From Sorghum bicolor (taxonomy: Eukaryota; Streptophyta; Magnoliopsida; Poales; Poaceae), in contig NC_012873.2 of the NCBI RefSeq assembly GCF_000003195.3, positions 6,161,894-6,225,893 on the forward strand: a stretch of DNA of 64,000 nt, read 5' to 3'. Below the pieces are notes generated by a model. It saw only the letters and a list, made by a program, of their open reading frames with translations. It had not been told where the DNA came from and searched no databases. Of this stretch, positions 30,658 to 40,704 are shown in pieces. The translations under genes were made by a program, and so were the position numbers. The number at the start of each line of letters is the position of its first letter. Within the stretch, counting starts at the first letter, position 1.

Positions 30658-32157
30658 TAGTCACTTGCTGTTTGTTTAACTTTCAGGAACAGGAACTGAC
30701 CAGCCGGGTATTGTGTACTCCTACCTGCTGCAGAAGCCTTGTTTCTCGCAGTCTGTGCCAGGATTTTCCTCAACAGGTCGGCTAGCTAGGCGGCCCACAA
30801 AGCACCACCCTCACCAGTCACCACGCATGCATCCGTGTTGGGCGCTGCTGATATCGGTAGGATTTGGATGTACACTCCTACCACCACGTCGCAGTTGGGC
30901 GGGTTATCAGTTTATCACTCGATAACGACACGACACATGCATCGCAATTGAGCAAGCAAATACTGTACATTTCACAAGAACAATAATGCAGTGAGACATG
31001 TCTCGGCTAGGTGTGTATCAGGACACTCAGGAGACAGGAGCTATGCATGCATGCGCCGTCTCAGGTTCAAGTTCAGTTCACTTCCGGTTCCGGATCTTTT
31101 TGATGCCGCTGACCGCTGAGAGGTTACAGATCGAGCAACTGATGGAAGCTCAAAGTTTACCATATATGCTGTCCACAACTGCTCCTATAGCCTATAGCAG
31201 GACCATCGATCTACATCTACCTTGTAGTCTGAAGGGCAAGGATTATATTGCAGGTGACGGTTCTGACAGTTACGACAGCTATAGCTCCCATGCTCTTTTG
31301 AGCTGCAGCCACCTTGGAGTCCGATGACTAGTTACCACCGACACTCAAAGCTTAACACACCCTTTTCGTCTCGCTTCACATAGTATTATCAATTTCTCAT
31401 GTGCACTGCTCGGTCTCTCTCTCTCTCTCTCCTACCTCGTCCCTCCCCCTTGCTTTGTAGCCCATGATCTCGCTCTCGGGCTTAATCACCGATCCGGGGC
31501 CGTGATCAGCGGCGGGTCTCGTAGATGATTGGGCGGCCATGCATTTAACTGGCCCGGGGACATGTGCCGACCCGGCCGGCGTTGCCGATACGCCGCCGAC
31601 GACGCCGACGCCGACGCCGCGAATGGAAGAGCCACACGACGCCGCGTTAGCTAGCGTAAACATTGCTTGTCCGGTGTGTCATATCTTCGCCTAATCACGT
31701 GTACCAGTAGTACACATGATGAGAGAGGTCGTTTCGCCTTGTCTTACGTCAGTTGTTGTACGTCTGTACTTAACCATGCATTGTGCTGGTGGGCGCATCC
31801 CCGTCCCATGGTATCCGGATCCGGATCTGACCGTTGAGTTACGCCAACAGACGACTGGACCACTGAGAGGGCATATTCTGTATTTAGTGATGGTGGATTC
31901 TGTTCTCTTTTTTTTTTTGAGAGAGAGAGAGGATGGTGGATTCTGTTAAGCCTTCAGATCGACCAGACGTTAGGCTGTAGTGAACTAATCTGGCCCGATT
32001 CCTCACAGGCCTAGCACAGCTTGTGTGAGCTTGGGCCGCATCCGCGCTGCCTGCTCGTTAGTCGTACCAATGTTGCCGACCTTTCTCAACTTTTTTTTCT
32101 ATGTACCTTCTCAACATGTGCAACAATAGCACATACAGTACACTAAAGGCCTGTTTG
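30658..32157. other. Intergenic, no gene seen
   Basis: Contains a CT/GA microsatellite near 31411-31430 and a GA run near 31919-31931. The open frames have no recognisable domain or splice context. Confidence 0.4.
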
Positions 32158-32499
32158 GTTCCCCTTGCTAAATTTTAGTTAGCTAAAATTATTTTAGCTA
32201 CTCTTGGACCTGTTTGGTTCACCTTGCTAAATTTTAGCTAACTAAAATTATTTTAGTCTTAGGTGACTAATTCAACTAAACTATTTTAGCTTCTTTTAGT
32301 CAATATGTCTGAAACTTTAGCTACTAAAGTGACTAAAGTTTAGCTAGCTAAAATTTAGCAAGAGAACCAAACAGGGTCCATGGGTGACTAATGGAACTAA
32401 ACTATTTTAGCTCTTTTTAGTCAATGTGTTTGGAACTTTAGCTACTAAAGTGACTAAAGTTTAGCTAGCTAAATTTAGCAAGTTGAACCAAACATGCCC
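32158..32499. mobile_element. Nested pair of TTAGCTAGCTAAA-type MITEs
   Basis: The outer element begins GGCCTGTTTGGTTCCCCTTG and ends AAGTTGAACCAAACATGCCC. Inside it, a second copy begins GGACCTGTTTGGTTCACCTT (about 32206) and ends AGAGAACCAAACAGGGTCC (about 32378). After that the outer body resumes with a second GGTGACTAATGGAACTAAAC block. The shared body is rich in TTTTAGCTAGCTAAA. The class is probably a Tourist/hAT-like MITE; boundaries are good to a few bases. Confidence 0.65.
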
Positions 32500-32639
32500 T
32501 AAGCATATGATATGATGTGTTATGTGTGATTGTGCAAAGTTATATGGCATTCCCTGGGGTGTGGCAACAAATTATAGAATTATCTCAGGGTGACCGATCA
32601 AGGTAACAAATGATAGAAGAAGCAATTAAAGGCGGAGCA

Positions 32640-33060
32640 GGGTGCCACTCCTTGATAATATTGGCCTAGCAGAACTAATCGTGACTAGGGGCTGGTACAT
32701 ATGGTGGGAAAGGAGAATTTTTGTCCATGGAACTCTTGTCCAGAACTCCAACCGTTCAACAATGTCTATTGCTGCCCTGACTTGCAATTATATGAGATCC
32801 CGTAACCGAAAGTTCAAGGTTCGTGAAGGATGGAAGAAACCTACCGAAGGAAAGCTGATGGTGAATATAGGGAGTGATTATCAAATACTCAAGGAGGACT
32901 TTGTTGCCGCGTCAATGAACTTCTTGCCTTTGGTGCTGGATGCACACATGGTGGAGGCTTATGCTCTGAAGGGAAGGTTTGCGCTTGATACAACACATTG
33001 GTTGTACAAATTTCATTGTGCAGTCAGATTGTCATGAGGTGGTGGAGACGATGAAGGATG
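32640..33060 (+). pseudogene. Non-LTR retrotransposon RNase H-like relic
   Basis: Translation shows EGWKKPTEGKLMVNIGSDY, then a region with EAYALKGRFAL and, after a frame change, QSDCHEVVETM. This order (W-KPP-G-KLNVDG-like start, then EA-AL-G--LA, then E-D---VV) is that of the RNase H domain at the end of plant LINE polyproteins (RVT_3 type). Key acidic residues are partly lost and the frame breaks around 33000, so it is non-functional. No attached reverse transcriptase is seen. Confidence 0.5.
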
Positions 33061-33120
33061 GTGGTTTTCTCGTCAATGGCAGTAAATCTTTGTTCATTTG
33101 GCAGATAAGCCATGACAAAA

Positions 33121-33232
33121 AGTACTCAGCAAGAAATTCATGTGCTCTTGCGGTACAAATTATTGGACTCGGTTTTATGGACCAGGGCACCAGGCCCAGT
33201 ATTCAGCAAGAAATTCATGTGCTCTTGCGGTA
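33121..33232 (+). repeat. 35-bp direct repeat, 77-bp period
   Basis: AGTA(C/T)TCAGCAAGAAATTC and the following bases to CTTGCGGTA occur at 33121-33155 and 33198-33232 with one mismatch. The pair lies exactly between the RNase H relic and the kelch-like relic. Confidence 0.8.
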
Positions 33233-33235
33233 ATT

Positions 33236-33625
33236 ATTTTGTCGTTGTATACCAACTTGGCAGTGAACATCTTGCCACTGCCCAGCGGCACGATGTTGGA
33301 CGTCACCGGGATCCACTCTGCTGGCTACGCGACGTCGTCCCACATATATGCCGATCACCTCCGGCGGCTGCAGCACGGTGGCGGCGGCCTGGCGAGGTCA
33401 GTCGCGCACAGCTGGTTGTGTCGAGACGAGAAACCAAGCCAAAGGTTGAGCTCCGAAACGTACTCGGCGCGGCCACTGAACGACATTGCCCATTTGCCTA
33501 ACTTGCTCCAGGTACCGGTCACCGTGTTGAAACAGTAGGTGGCGGCCGTGCTTGGTGGTGGATACCCAGATGTGCAAACCGCCGATCAGCGCGTGGCCGT
33601 CGATTTTCGTTGGGAATGCAATCTC
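33236..33625 (-). pseudogene. Relic of a grass kelch-like/DUF1618-type gene
   Basis: On the minus strand one frame reads PTKIDGHALIGGLHIWVSTT (about 33612-33555). After a one-base shift the next frame contains YCFNTVTGTWSKLGKWAMSF and FSGRAEYVSELNLWLGFSS, ending near NQLCATDLA before stops. These patterns (FDT-T-TW-K-G-W-L-F-GRAEYV-EL-LWFGF) are typical of a large grass family of kelch/DUF1618-like proteins. Only the C-terminal part is present, and the frame is broken. Family naming is from memory and approximate. Confidence 0.5.
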
Positions 33626-34165
33626 TTCGGTTAAAACATTCTGATAGAGAGAAGCGAACCAATTTTCTTATGAATTAGCTCGGCAAGCTTTTGTTTCTAA
33701 TTAAATCCTTTTGTATTCGGGTTGATTCACCCTCTAGTTTCAATTTTCCAATTTTATCAAATGATGTAACATTGTTATCACTTGAATGAAAGCTTGCCCG
33801 AAGGCATTTTTTTTTAGAGAAAGGTTACTATGCACTACCATTCAAAAAAAAAAAAAAACAGTTACTATGCATTTGCATTCCACGGAAACACGGGCACGCA
33901 ACTCTCAAGTCTCAACTGACATTTCACTTTTTTTTTTGTTTCATCATCGAACACATAGCTACACGGGCATGGCAAAAAAACGTCCAACAAAACAACTCCT
34001 CTTCACATCAACGACGATAGGTTTCTGTCGCAGGAGAAGTGCAGAATGCAGCACGGCTCCCGCAACTATTATTATTCACTACTGCTGCAACTGCACCGGC
34101 GGCACGACCACAACGAGCAGACGATCGACGCGGCACGGCAGTCAAGCAGCTCAATTGCTGAAATC

Positions 34166-34861
34166 TCAGCCGAGCACCTTGAGCATCTCCTCGGCGCTGC
34201 TGGTGGTGAAGGCGCCGCCGTCCTCGAGGTTGAGCACCTTGACGACGCCGTCCTCGGCCAGGAGCGCGTACCTCCTGGACCGGACGCCGAGCCCGACGGG
34301 CTTATCGGAGAGGTCCATCTCGACGCCCAGCGCGCGTGTCAGCTCCAGGTTGCCGTCCGACAGCAACGTCACATCCTCGCCGAGCCCCAGCGCCTCCTTC
34401 CACGCCTTCATCACGAACGCGTCGTTCACCGACACGCACGCCACGGTCTCCACGCCCTTGGCCTTGAGCTCGCCGGCCTTCTCCACGAACCCCGGCAGGT
34501 GCTTCTGCGAGCACGTGGGCGTGAACGCGCCGGGCACCGCGAAGAGGATGGCCTTCTTGCCCGCCGTCAGCTCCGCCACCGTCACCGTCTTCAGCTCCCC
34601 GTCGGACGGGTCGAAGTAGGACAGCGTCGCGTCGGGGAGCTTGTCGCCCACCGCGATGGTCGCCACCACCGGGGACGCCGACGCCGCCCGCCTCCTCGCC
34701 GTCCTCGACGCCGCGCCGCCGCGGTGGCGGTGGCGGAGGCCGGCGGTCAGGCGGTGAGAGGAGAATGAGAGGGGCGGGGACGAGAGGACGAACCGCTTGC
34801 CGACGCCGGCGGGGGACAGGGTGGTGAGGGACGCTGTCGCCGTGGTGGTGGTGGTGGCCAT
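34166..34861 (-). CDS. PRXIIE-2: Chloroplast type II peroxiredoxin (PRX IIE), 231 aa
   Basis: A single intronless minus-strand frame ending in TGA at 34166. The start used is the ATG at 34861, just before a Thr/Ser/Arg-rich, acid-poor N-terminus of about 65 residues that looks like a plastid transit peptide. An in-frame ATG at 34879 would add six residues. The mature domain has the type II motif PGAFTPTCS with peroxidatic Cys117 and a second Cys at 142 in [10 protein letters not shown]; the 25-residue spacing is as in PrxII enzymes that form an intramolecular disulfide. The enzyme reduces H2O2 and alkyl hydroperoxides in the stroma using glutaredoxin or thioredoxin. Length matches plant PRX IIE. 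The -2 suffix rests on remembered adjacency to CslA1 in rice. Confidence 0.93.
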   Translation of the reverse strand: MATTTTTATASLTTLSPAGVGKRFVLSSPPLSFSSHRLTAGLRHRHRGGAASRTARRRAASASPVVATIAVGDKLPDATLSYFDPSDGELKTVTVAELTAGKKAILFAVPGAFTPTCSQKHLPGFVEKAGELKAKGVETVACVSVNDAFVMKAWKEALGLGEDVTLLSDGNLELTRALGVEMDLSDKPVGLGVRSRRYALLAEDGVVKVLNLEDGGAFTTSSAEEMLKVLG

Positions 34862-34879
34862 TGCAACTGTTCGACGCAA

Positions 34880-36655
34880 TGCTATCCGCTTGGGTTGGGT
34901 TGCGAGGCCGAGGCGTGCCGTGTGCGGGGATGTGGTTTCGCGGCTGCGGGCTGCGGCGCGTCCGGCGTGATAGGATTCAGGAAGCGGCGGGGTCGATTGC
35001 TTTGCTTTGATGCGGGCGAGGAACGGGTGGACGGCGAGTCGCTGGGCTGGATTACACGGTTGTGGCCCAACAGTATTGGAGAGCTTGGGCTCGAGTGATG
35101 TTCTGGGCCTTGTAGCCTGTTTAAGCTGATTCTGAACCCTAATCAGCCTTTTATGTTTGTTTTTTTTGACAATTTTTTTTACAAACTTTTATGTTTGTTT
35201 TTGACTGGAGCCTTTTATGTTTGTTGCAAAATGTTGTGTTTTTTTTACGAAGATGCTCTATGACCTTCATGAGGTCACTGATCTATAAATTGTCGGCAAC
35301 AGTGACTTAAGACCAGAAAGCACATGGATTTTGAGTATATAGTTTAGTACGTTCGTCGTGTGAGATTTGTCTATCCAAGTGTAAGTTCTTGCCTTAGAAT
35401 ACGTGCTCCTATTTTTCTAAACTTATTTTAGGCATAAATTGTGAAACAAACGATGACATAGTCACATCATTAATCCCAAAAAAGTCAAGATCTATCAATT
35501 TAGGGCCTGTTTAATTTCTCTTACTAAATTTTAGCCAGCTAAACTTTAGTCACTTTAGTAGCAACTTTCAAACACACTTAGGTCATGGTTGGTTCCCCTT
35601 ACTAAATTTTAGCTAATTAAACTTTAGCTAATTAAGCTTAGTTCTCATTGCTAAATTTTAACTAGATAAAATTATTTTAGCTACTCTTAGGTGATTAGTG
35701 AGACTAAACTATTTTAGCTTATTTTTAGTCAATGTATTTAGAAGTTTAGCTAGCTGGCTAAAATTTAGTAAAGGAACCAAATAGACCTCTAGTTTTTTTT
35801 TCTTAGATTATACGAAGAAAAGAGAACAAGCTGGTGCATGCTAGCCGGCAGCTAAGCCCATAAGTCAACCTACGAAAATTAGTTTAAGACAGGATTTTGC
35901 TAAACGATCGATCCACACGTGGCAGCTAAGCCCCATAAGAAAAATCACGGGGCAGCTAAGCCAACTAGCCAAGCAACAGAGCGGTGGATGGGTCAATTGT
36001 GTGTGTTTTTTTAGCAAAAGATGGCCAATTGTTTAAAACTAACAGAAGTTGACCGGGCCAACCCCCTGGCCAAGCGGACACAACTGGACCCTCTACTCCT
36101 GTCGCTCGCAGCAAACAAACATTGGTCGGTCGCGTCATCCGGCATTTCCGATTCACGGGGCGAAAGAAAGGCATGGGCCGTAGCCTCGTCGCATTTGACC
36201 GATCAACCCGCGCCGCCCCGCACGTCCCGTTCACGTTCAGGGTCGCGATCTCTTGCCCCTAACTTGTGGACTTCGTTTACCACTTGGATCGGGTTTACTG
36301 TTAGACATAGTCTCGTACAACGCTCCCCTCTATAAACGTAGTAGATGTTACTTCTCTACTCCTGAAAGCTTCAATTTCTAGAATCCGTGCCAATCAAACT
36401 TGTTTAACTTTAACCAACTTTATAGAAAAGAGCATCAATATGTATAACATAAAATGTGTATCTTATGAAAATATTTTCAATGATAAATCTAATGGTATTA
36501 ATTTAGTACTATAAATCTTAGTGTTTTTTTTCTATAAATTTGGTCAAAGTTTTAAAAATTAGTATTAAAAGAAAACTAGTTGACACCAACGGAATACATC
36601 GTTTATCATTAAAAGATCAACATCGTTATCTCATAGAATGAATCCATATCATTAT
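34880..36655. other. Peroxiredoxin upstream region and intergenic sequence
   Basis: Immediately above 34880 is the putative 5' UTR/promoter. The rest is AT-rich with one MITE (35503-35787). Open frames around 36021-36335 and its complement are unsupported. Confidence 0.4.
35503..35787. mobile_element. TTAGCTAGCTAAA-type MITE
   Basis: Begins GGGCCTGTTTAATTTCTCTT and ends AAGGAACCAAATAGACC. The body is full of AAATTTTAGCTA / TAGCTAAAATTT blocks shared with the pair at 32158-32499. A second internal start (GGTTGGTTCCCCTTACTAAA, about 35587) suggests nesting or rearrangement. Confidence 0.55.
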
Positions 36656-38219
36656 TGTAAGTGCATTCGCCTCCGGTGTGGGTTTTGATAATTAATGACA
36701 ATCAAATTAGGAACTAACATGTCTATCAAGTGTAAGATACAGGTGTTAGTTCTTTGATGGAATCAAACAAACACATTTGGTGAATCACAGCACCCCCAAA
36801 ATTTCTTCATTTAAGCGACGTTTCAACTCAAGAAGCTACCTAGTTTTATTTCTTGTTTGAGTTATAGGAAACGCCGCACTATCAAGAGGGATGCAAATTG
36901 AGTCGGTAAGATGAGGATTAAGGTGCTCAGGTCAACTTAGGTTTTGCGCTTGAGAGACACACTTGCACGCACAAACTTCTGGGAAGTTTCTTCTCTGCCA
37001 GGGTGAGCCGGTAGTACCGGCCCTCAGGGCCGGTGGTACCGGCTGTGCCAGTTCTCTCCCGGGTTTTGCGAGAAAATGAACTACCGGTAGTACCGGGCCT
37101 TGACCGGTAGTACCGGCTACCGCCGGTAGTACCGGCAGGCCAAATTCTGGCAGAACTGCTATTTTGCGAGATTTTGCACTGCCGGTGGTACCGGCCTTCC
37201 ACCGGTAGTACCGGCGCTGGCCGGTGGTACCGGCCCAAGGCTGGTAGTACCGGTAGGCCTTTTTCTCGCACTTTTCTCAGCTTTCTCACGTTTAGATCTA
37301 GGGACGCCGGTGGTACCGGTGGTTGCACCGGTAGTACCGGCCAATGTTCTTTACTCTAGTATAAATAGCTCTCTACTCTTTTCTAACCGTTGGCTTGCTC
37401 ACTCCAGCTCTTCCACATCTAAGAAAACAGTCTCCAAGCTTTGTCTCACCTACTCTCTCTTCCTCTTGCTCCTAGACTTCATTTCTTGAGAGATTCGAGC
37501 TAGAGAAGTGAGATTAGAGAGTTGGGAGCTTCGATCTGTGACTTGAGCACTCCGTTCCTCGTCTTGCCGGTTTGGTTTGTGTTTATTACTCTTGGGTTCT
37601 TGGAACCCTAGCCGGCTAGGCGTTCTTCGTGGTTGCCCGTGTTGACTCATTTGTGAGGGCACCCCGAAGTGTTTGTATTACCCCTTGATTCTTAGTGGAA
37701 ACATCAAGCCAACCTTTGTGATTGCTTGAGGAGGAGACCTAAGTGGTCGGACCTTCGTGGTCACCTCAACAACGGGGACGTAGGAACTCCTTAGTGGAGA
37801 TTGCCGAACCTCGGGAAAAATACCTTATCTTGCTGTGGAGGTAGCTTCGACTACCCTTGTTTGTGTTCTTTGTGTTCCTATCTCTTTTCACCTCTAGACA
37901 GGTAAACAAGGGTCGATCTACGGTGTGGAGAAGGACTAAGCTAAGGGAACTTCTACAACATCCTCTTCTACACCTAGGAAAGTGAGGTAAAACTCAGATC
38001 TGAAATCTAAGCCCTTTACACTCTAATTTCGTAGCTGTCTTAGGGAGTCGGTGGTACCAGCAGTTTGCGTCGGTAGTACTGGCTGTGTGACACCAGTAGT
38101 ACCGGCCCAAACTGTCGGTGGTACCGACAGACGTTTGACTTCCGCAACTTGAGTTTTTGAGTTTCAGGTTTTTAAGATACGCCTATTCACCCCCCCTCTA
38201 GGCCAATTAGATCCTTTCA
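36656..38219 (+). repeat. 5' LTR of the SIRE-type element
   Basis: Begins TGTAAGTGCATTCGCC and ends CCTTTCA, directly before the primer-binding site; length 1,564 bp. It contains an array of CCGGTRGTACCGG motifs (37008-37340), a CCAAT sequence at 37341, a TATA box (TATAAATA, 37360-37367), and a second small motif array near its 3' end (38047-38140) that the 3' LTR lacks. Confidence 0.92.
37360..37367 (+). promoter_or_regulatory. TATA box of the 5' LTR
   Basis: TATAAATA lies about 20 bases after a CCAAT sequence and just after the CCGGTRGTACCGG array. The CT-rich sequence that follows is a plausible transcription start zone. Confidence 0.6.
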
Positions 38220-38220
38220 A

Positions 38221-38233
38221 TTGGTATCAAAGC
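38221..38233 (+). other. Primer-binding site (initiator Met tRNA type)
   Basis: TTGGTATCAAAGC follows the 5' LTR end immediately and matches the plant initiator-Met tRNA 3' complement (TGGTATCAGAGC) with one difference, as usual for Copia elements. Confidence 0.85.
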
Positions 38234-38283
38234 AAGGTTCCTCGTACAAACGCTTCACCGCGTGAGGAACAATATTGGCCAAG

Positions 38284-40691
38284 ATGGATCCAACAACTCA
38301 ACAACAGATCGTTGAGCAAATCACAGCACAAATCACAACATCTTTGCAACTACAGCAGAAAGAGCAGATGAAGAAGATGCAAGAAGAGCTAGACAAGATG
38401 AAAGAACTTCTAAGCAAAAGCAATCATGAGTCGGAGAGCGAAGGTGGAAATGAAGATGCTGGCAAAGGGTCAAAGACCTACAACAACGCTGGGTTTGATT
38501 ACAGCAGTTCAAGCAAAAATCCAACATTGCCAATGATCAATCCAGGAAAGACACCTCCATTTGATGGTATAAGATACACCGATTGGGCTCATAAAATGAA
38601 GTTGCATCTCATTGACGCAAGATGCTGGGAAGTAGTGGACATTGGAGTAAATCCACCACAAAATTCAAGTGAATGGACTCCCGAAGATGAGAGAGACTTT
38701 CACCTTAATGCAACAGCTGCTACCTTGATTCTGCAATGTCTTACTCCGGAAGACAACAACAAAGTAAATGGTATGATAAGTGCCAAGCAGATTTGGGACA
38801 CCTTGAAAGTGTCTTTTGAGGGAGACAAGAGTGTAAGAGTAGGAAACATTGAGCTCTTACAAAGCAAGATTGAGAACTTTTGCATACTTGAGGGAGAAAC
38901 AACAAAAGCCATGTTTGATAGGTTCATGTCATTGATCAATCAAATTAGAGCACTTGGAGCAACAACATGGGATGATAACTCTGCAGCAAGAAAGATTTGT
39001 AGAGTGTATAGACAAAGAAACAACATGCTTGCATCCGTCATCATGGAGAAAGACAACTATCACACTATGACTCCTCAAGAAATGCTAGCAAAGTTGATAC
39101 ACCATGAAGTCTTGGATGATGAAGCCAAATAAGCCCTAAATCAAAGAAAGAACATAGCACTCACAGCTTCACATGGAAGTGAGTCAAGTCATTGCAACAA
39201 AGGATGTTGTGAGCATAAGCACAAAGATGATGATGATCTTGATGAAGAACAAGCTATGCTAGTGGGAAACTACAAGAACTATCTGTGAATGAAGAAAGAT
39301 AAGATGAGAAGATATGGAGGAAACAAGCCATATAGAAAGAGGTTTTGTTATGAGTGTGGTGATACCGGCCATCTTGCAGCAGACTGTCCCAATAAAGGAA
39401 AGAAGTCAAGGTACACCACACAAAATGACAAGAAGTACAAGGACAAGAAGAATGGCAATCAGACAGTGACAGTGATGATGATGACAATGAGAAGAAGAGT
39501 GTAGCTGCCATCGCCGTACAAGAAGGATCCTCCCCAAACAAGATCCTCACCAACGTTGTCTCATCAACAACACTCATCTCCGACACTCACTCATCGCCTA
39601 GGCTCTTCGCAAATCTCTCCGATGACGATGATGACACTCCTACATGCCTTATGGCAAAAGGAGACAAGGTACAAACTGACTCCTCTCCTCAAACCAATAG
39701 TGACTATGATAGTGATAATGAAGATGATGAAAACTATGCCAACAATCTCATTAAGAAATATGGTACAGCTGCTGCAACTAAAATTCTAAAGCTAATATAC
39801 GCTAATGACAAGCTTGAGTCATGCATCGAGTCGCAAGGCGAATTGCTCCTAGAGGAAAGAGAGAAGAACCAAGGGCTCGAAGTATGTCTCTCCAAGGAAA
39901 AGGAGAGGGTTGAGAAATTGGGTGTAGAATTGTCTCTAGTCAAAAACTCCAATAAGCGATTGACTAAGGAACATTCCTCACTCAATGGATCTTTGGCTAG
40001 CCTAAAGAATGATCATAGTTTGGCTCAAGAAAGCCTCACAAGCTTGACAACAAAATATCATGAGCTTGAACTAAACTATGAAAAGCTTTGGTCTAGCACC
40101 TCTATCGCTTCCAAGGATTCAAAGGCTTCTACAAGTAAAAGCTGTGAAAGATGCATAAATGTTGACATAAATGCTTGTCTCACTAACCTTGATGAGTTAG
40201 CAAAGAAGGACAAGGAGATCCAAAGATTAAACACAATTGTCAAAATTGGTTGCAAGTGCAAGGACAAGCAACCGACAAATGTGTTCAAGGCATCAAGGCA
40301 CCCCATAATCAAGGATGGCCTCGGGTACAACAGGTATAATGGTAGGGCCAATGGAAGAAACATGATAAATGGGGTGGCTTGTGTGAAGTTCAACAAGAGT
40401 GTGCCTCTTGTTGACCTTATTGACAAAGTGAACAATGTTGTCACTCCTACGATCCCACTAGCAAGCAGCAAGAATATCAAGAAGAAGCAAGTGGAGATGC
40501 CCAAGCAACAAGCGCCTATCTCACGCAATCATATTTGTGATTACATGTGTTGTTGGGATAAGGACAGCAAGATTGTTGTGAAGTATGTGGGCGCCCTCAA
40601 GAAGAGACAAATCTTGAGGAGTGTTTGGGTGCCCAAATCTTATGTGTCTAACCCCCTAGGTTCCAACTCGGGACCTAAAACAAAGGCTTAA
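38284..40691 (+). pseudogene. Retrotransposon gag, broken
   Basis: Gag begins at ATG 38284 with a coiled-coil-prone Gln/Lys-rich start, followed by a Copia-type gag core (FDGIRYTDW, then KQIWDTLKVSFEGDKSV). The frame hits TAA at 39130-39132 and TGA at 39286-39288. It then continues in the same frame through a CCHC zinc knuckle (CYECGDTGHLAADC, about 39346-39390). A frame change near 39470 moves reading to another frame, which carries an acidic stretch, MAKGDK and a long coiled-coil/Lys-rich region up to TAA at 40691. Two nonsense codons plus a shift mean this copy cannot make full-length Gag. Pol beyond it is intact. Confidence 0.8.
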
Positions 40692-40704
40692 TCTTATCTT
40701 GTAG

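Noticed and set aside
37008..37340. CRISPR-like regular repeats
   Set aside because: Spacing is irregular, units are 13-bp inverted repeats, and the context is a plant LTR.
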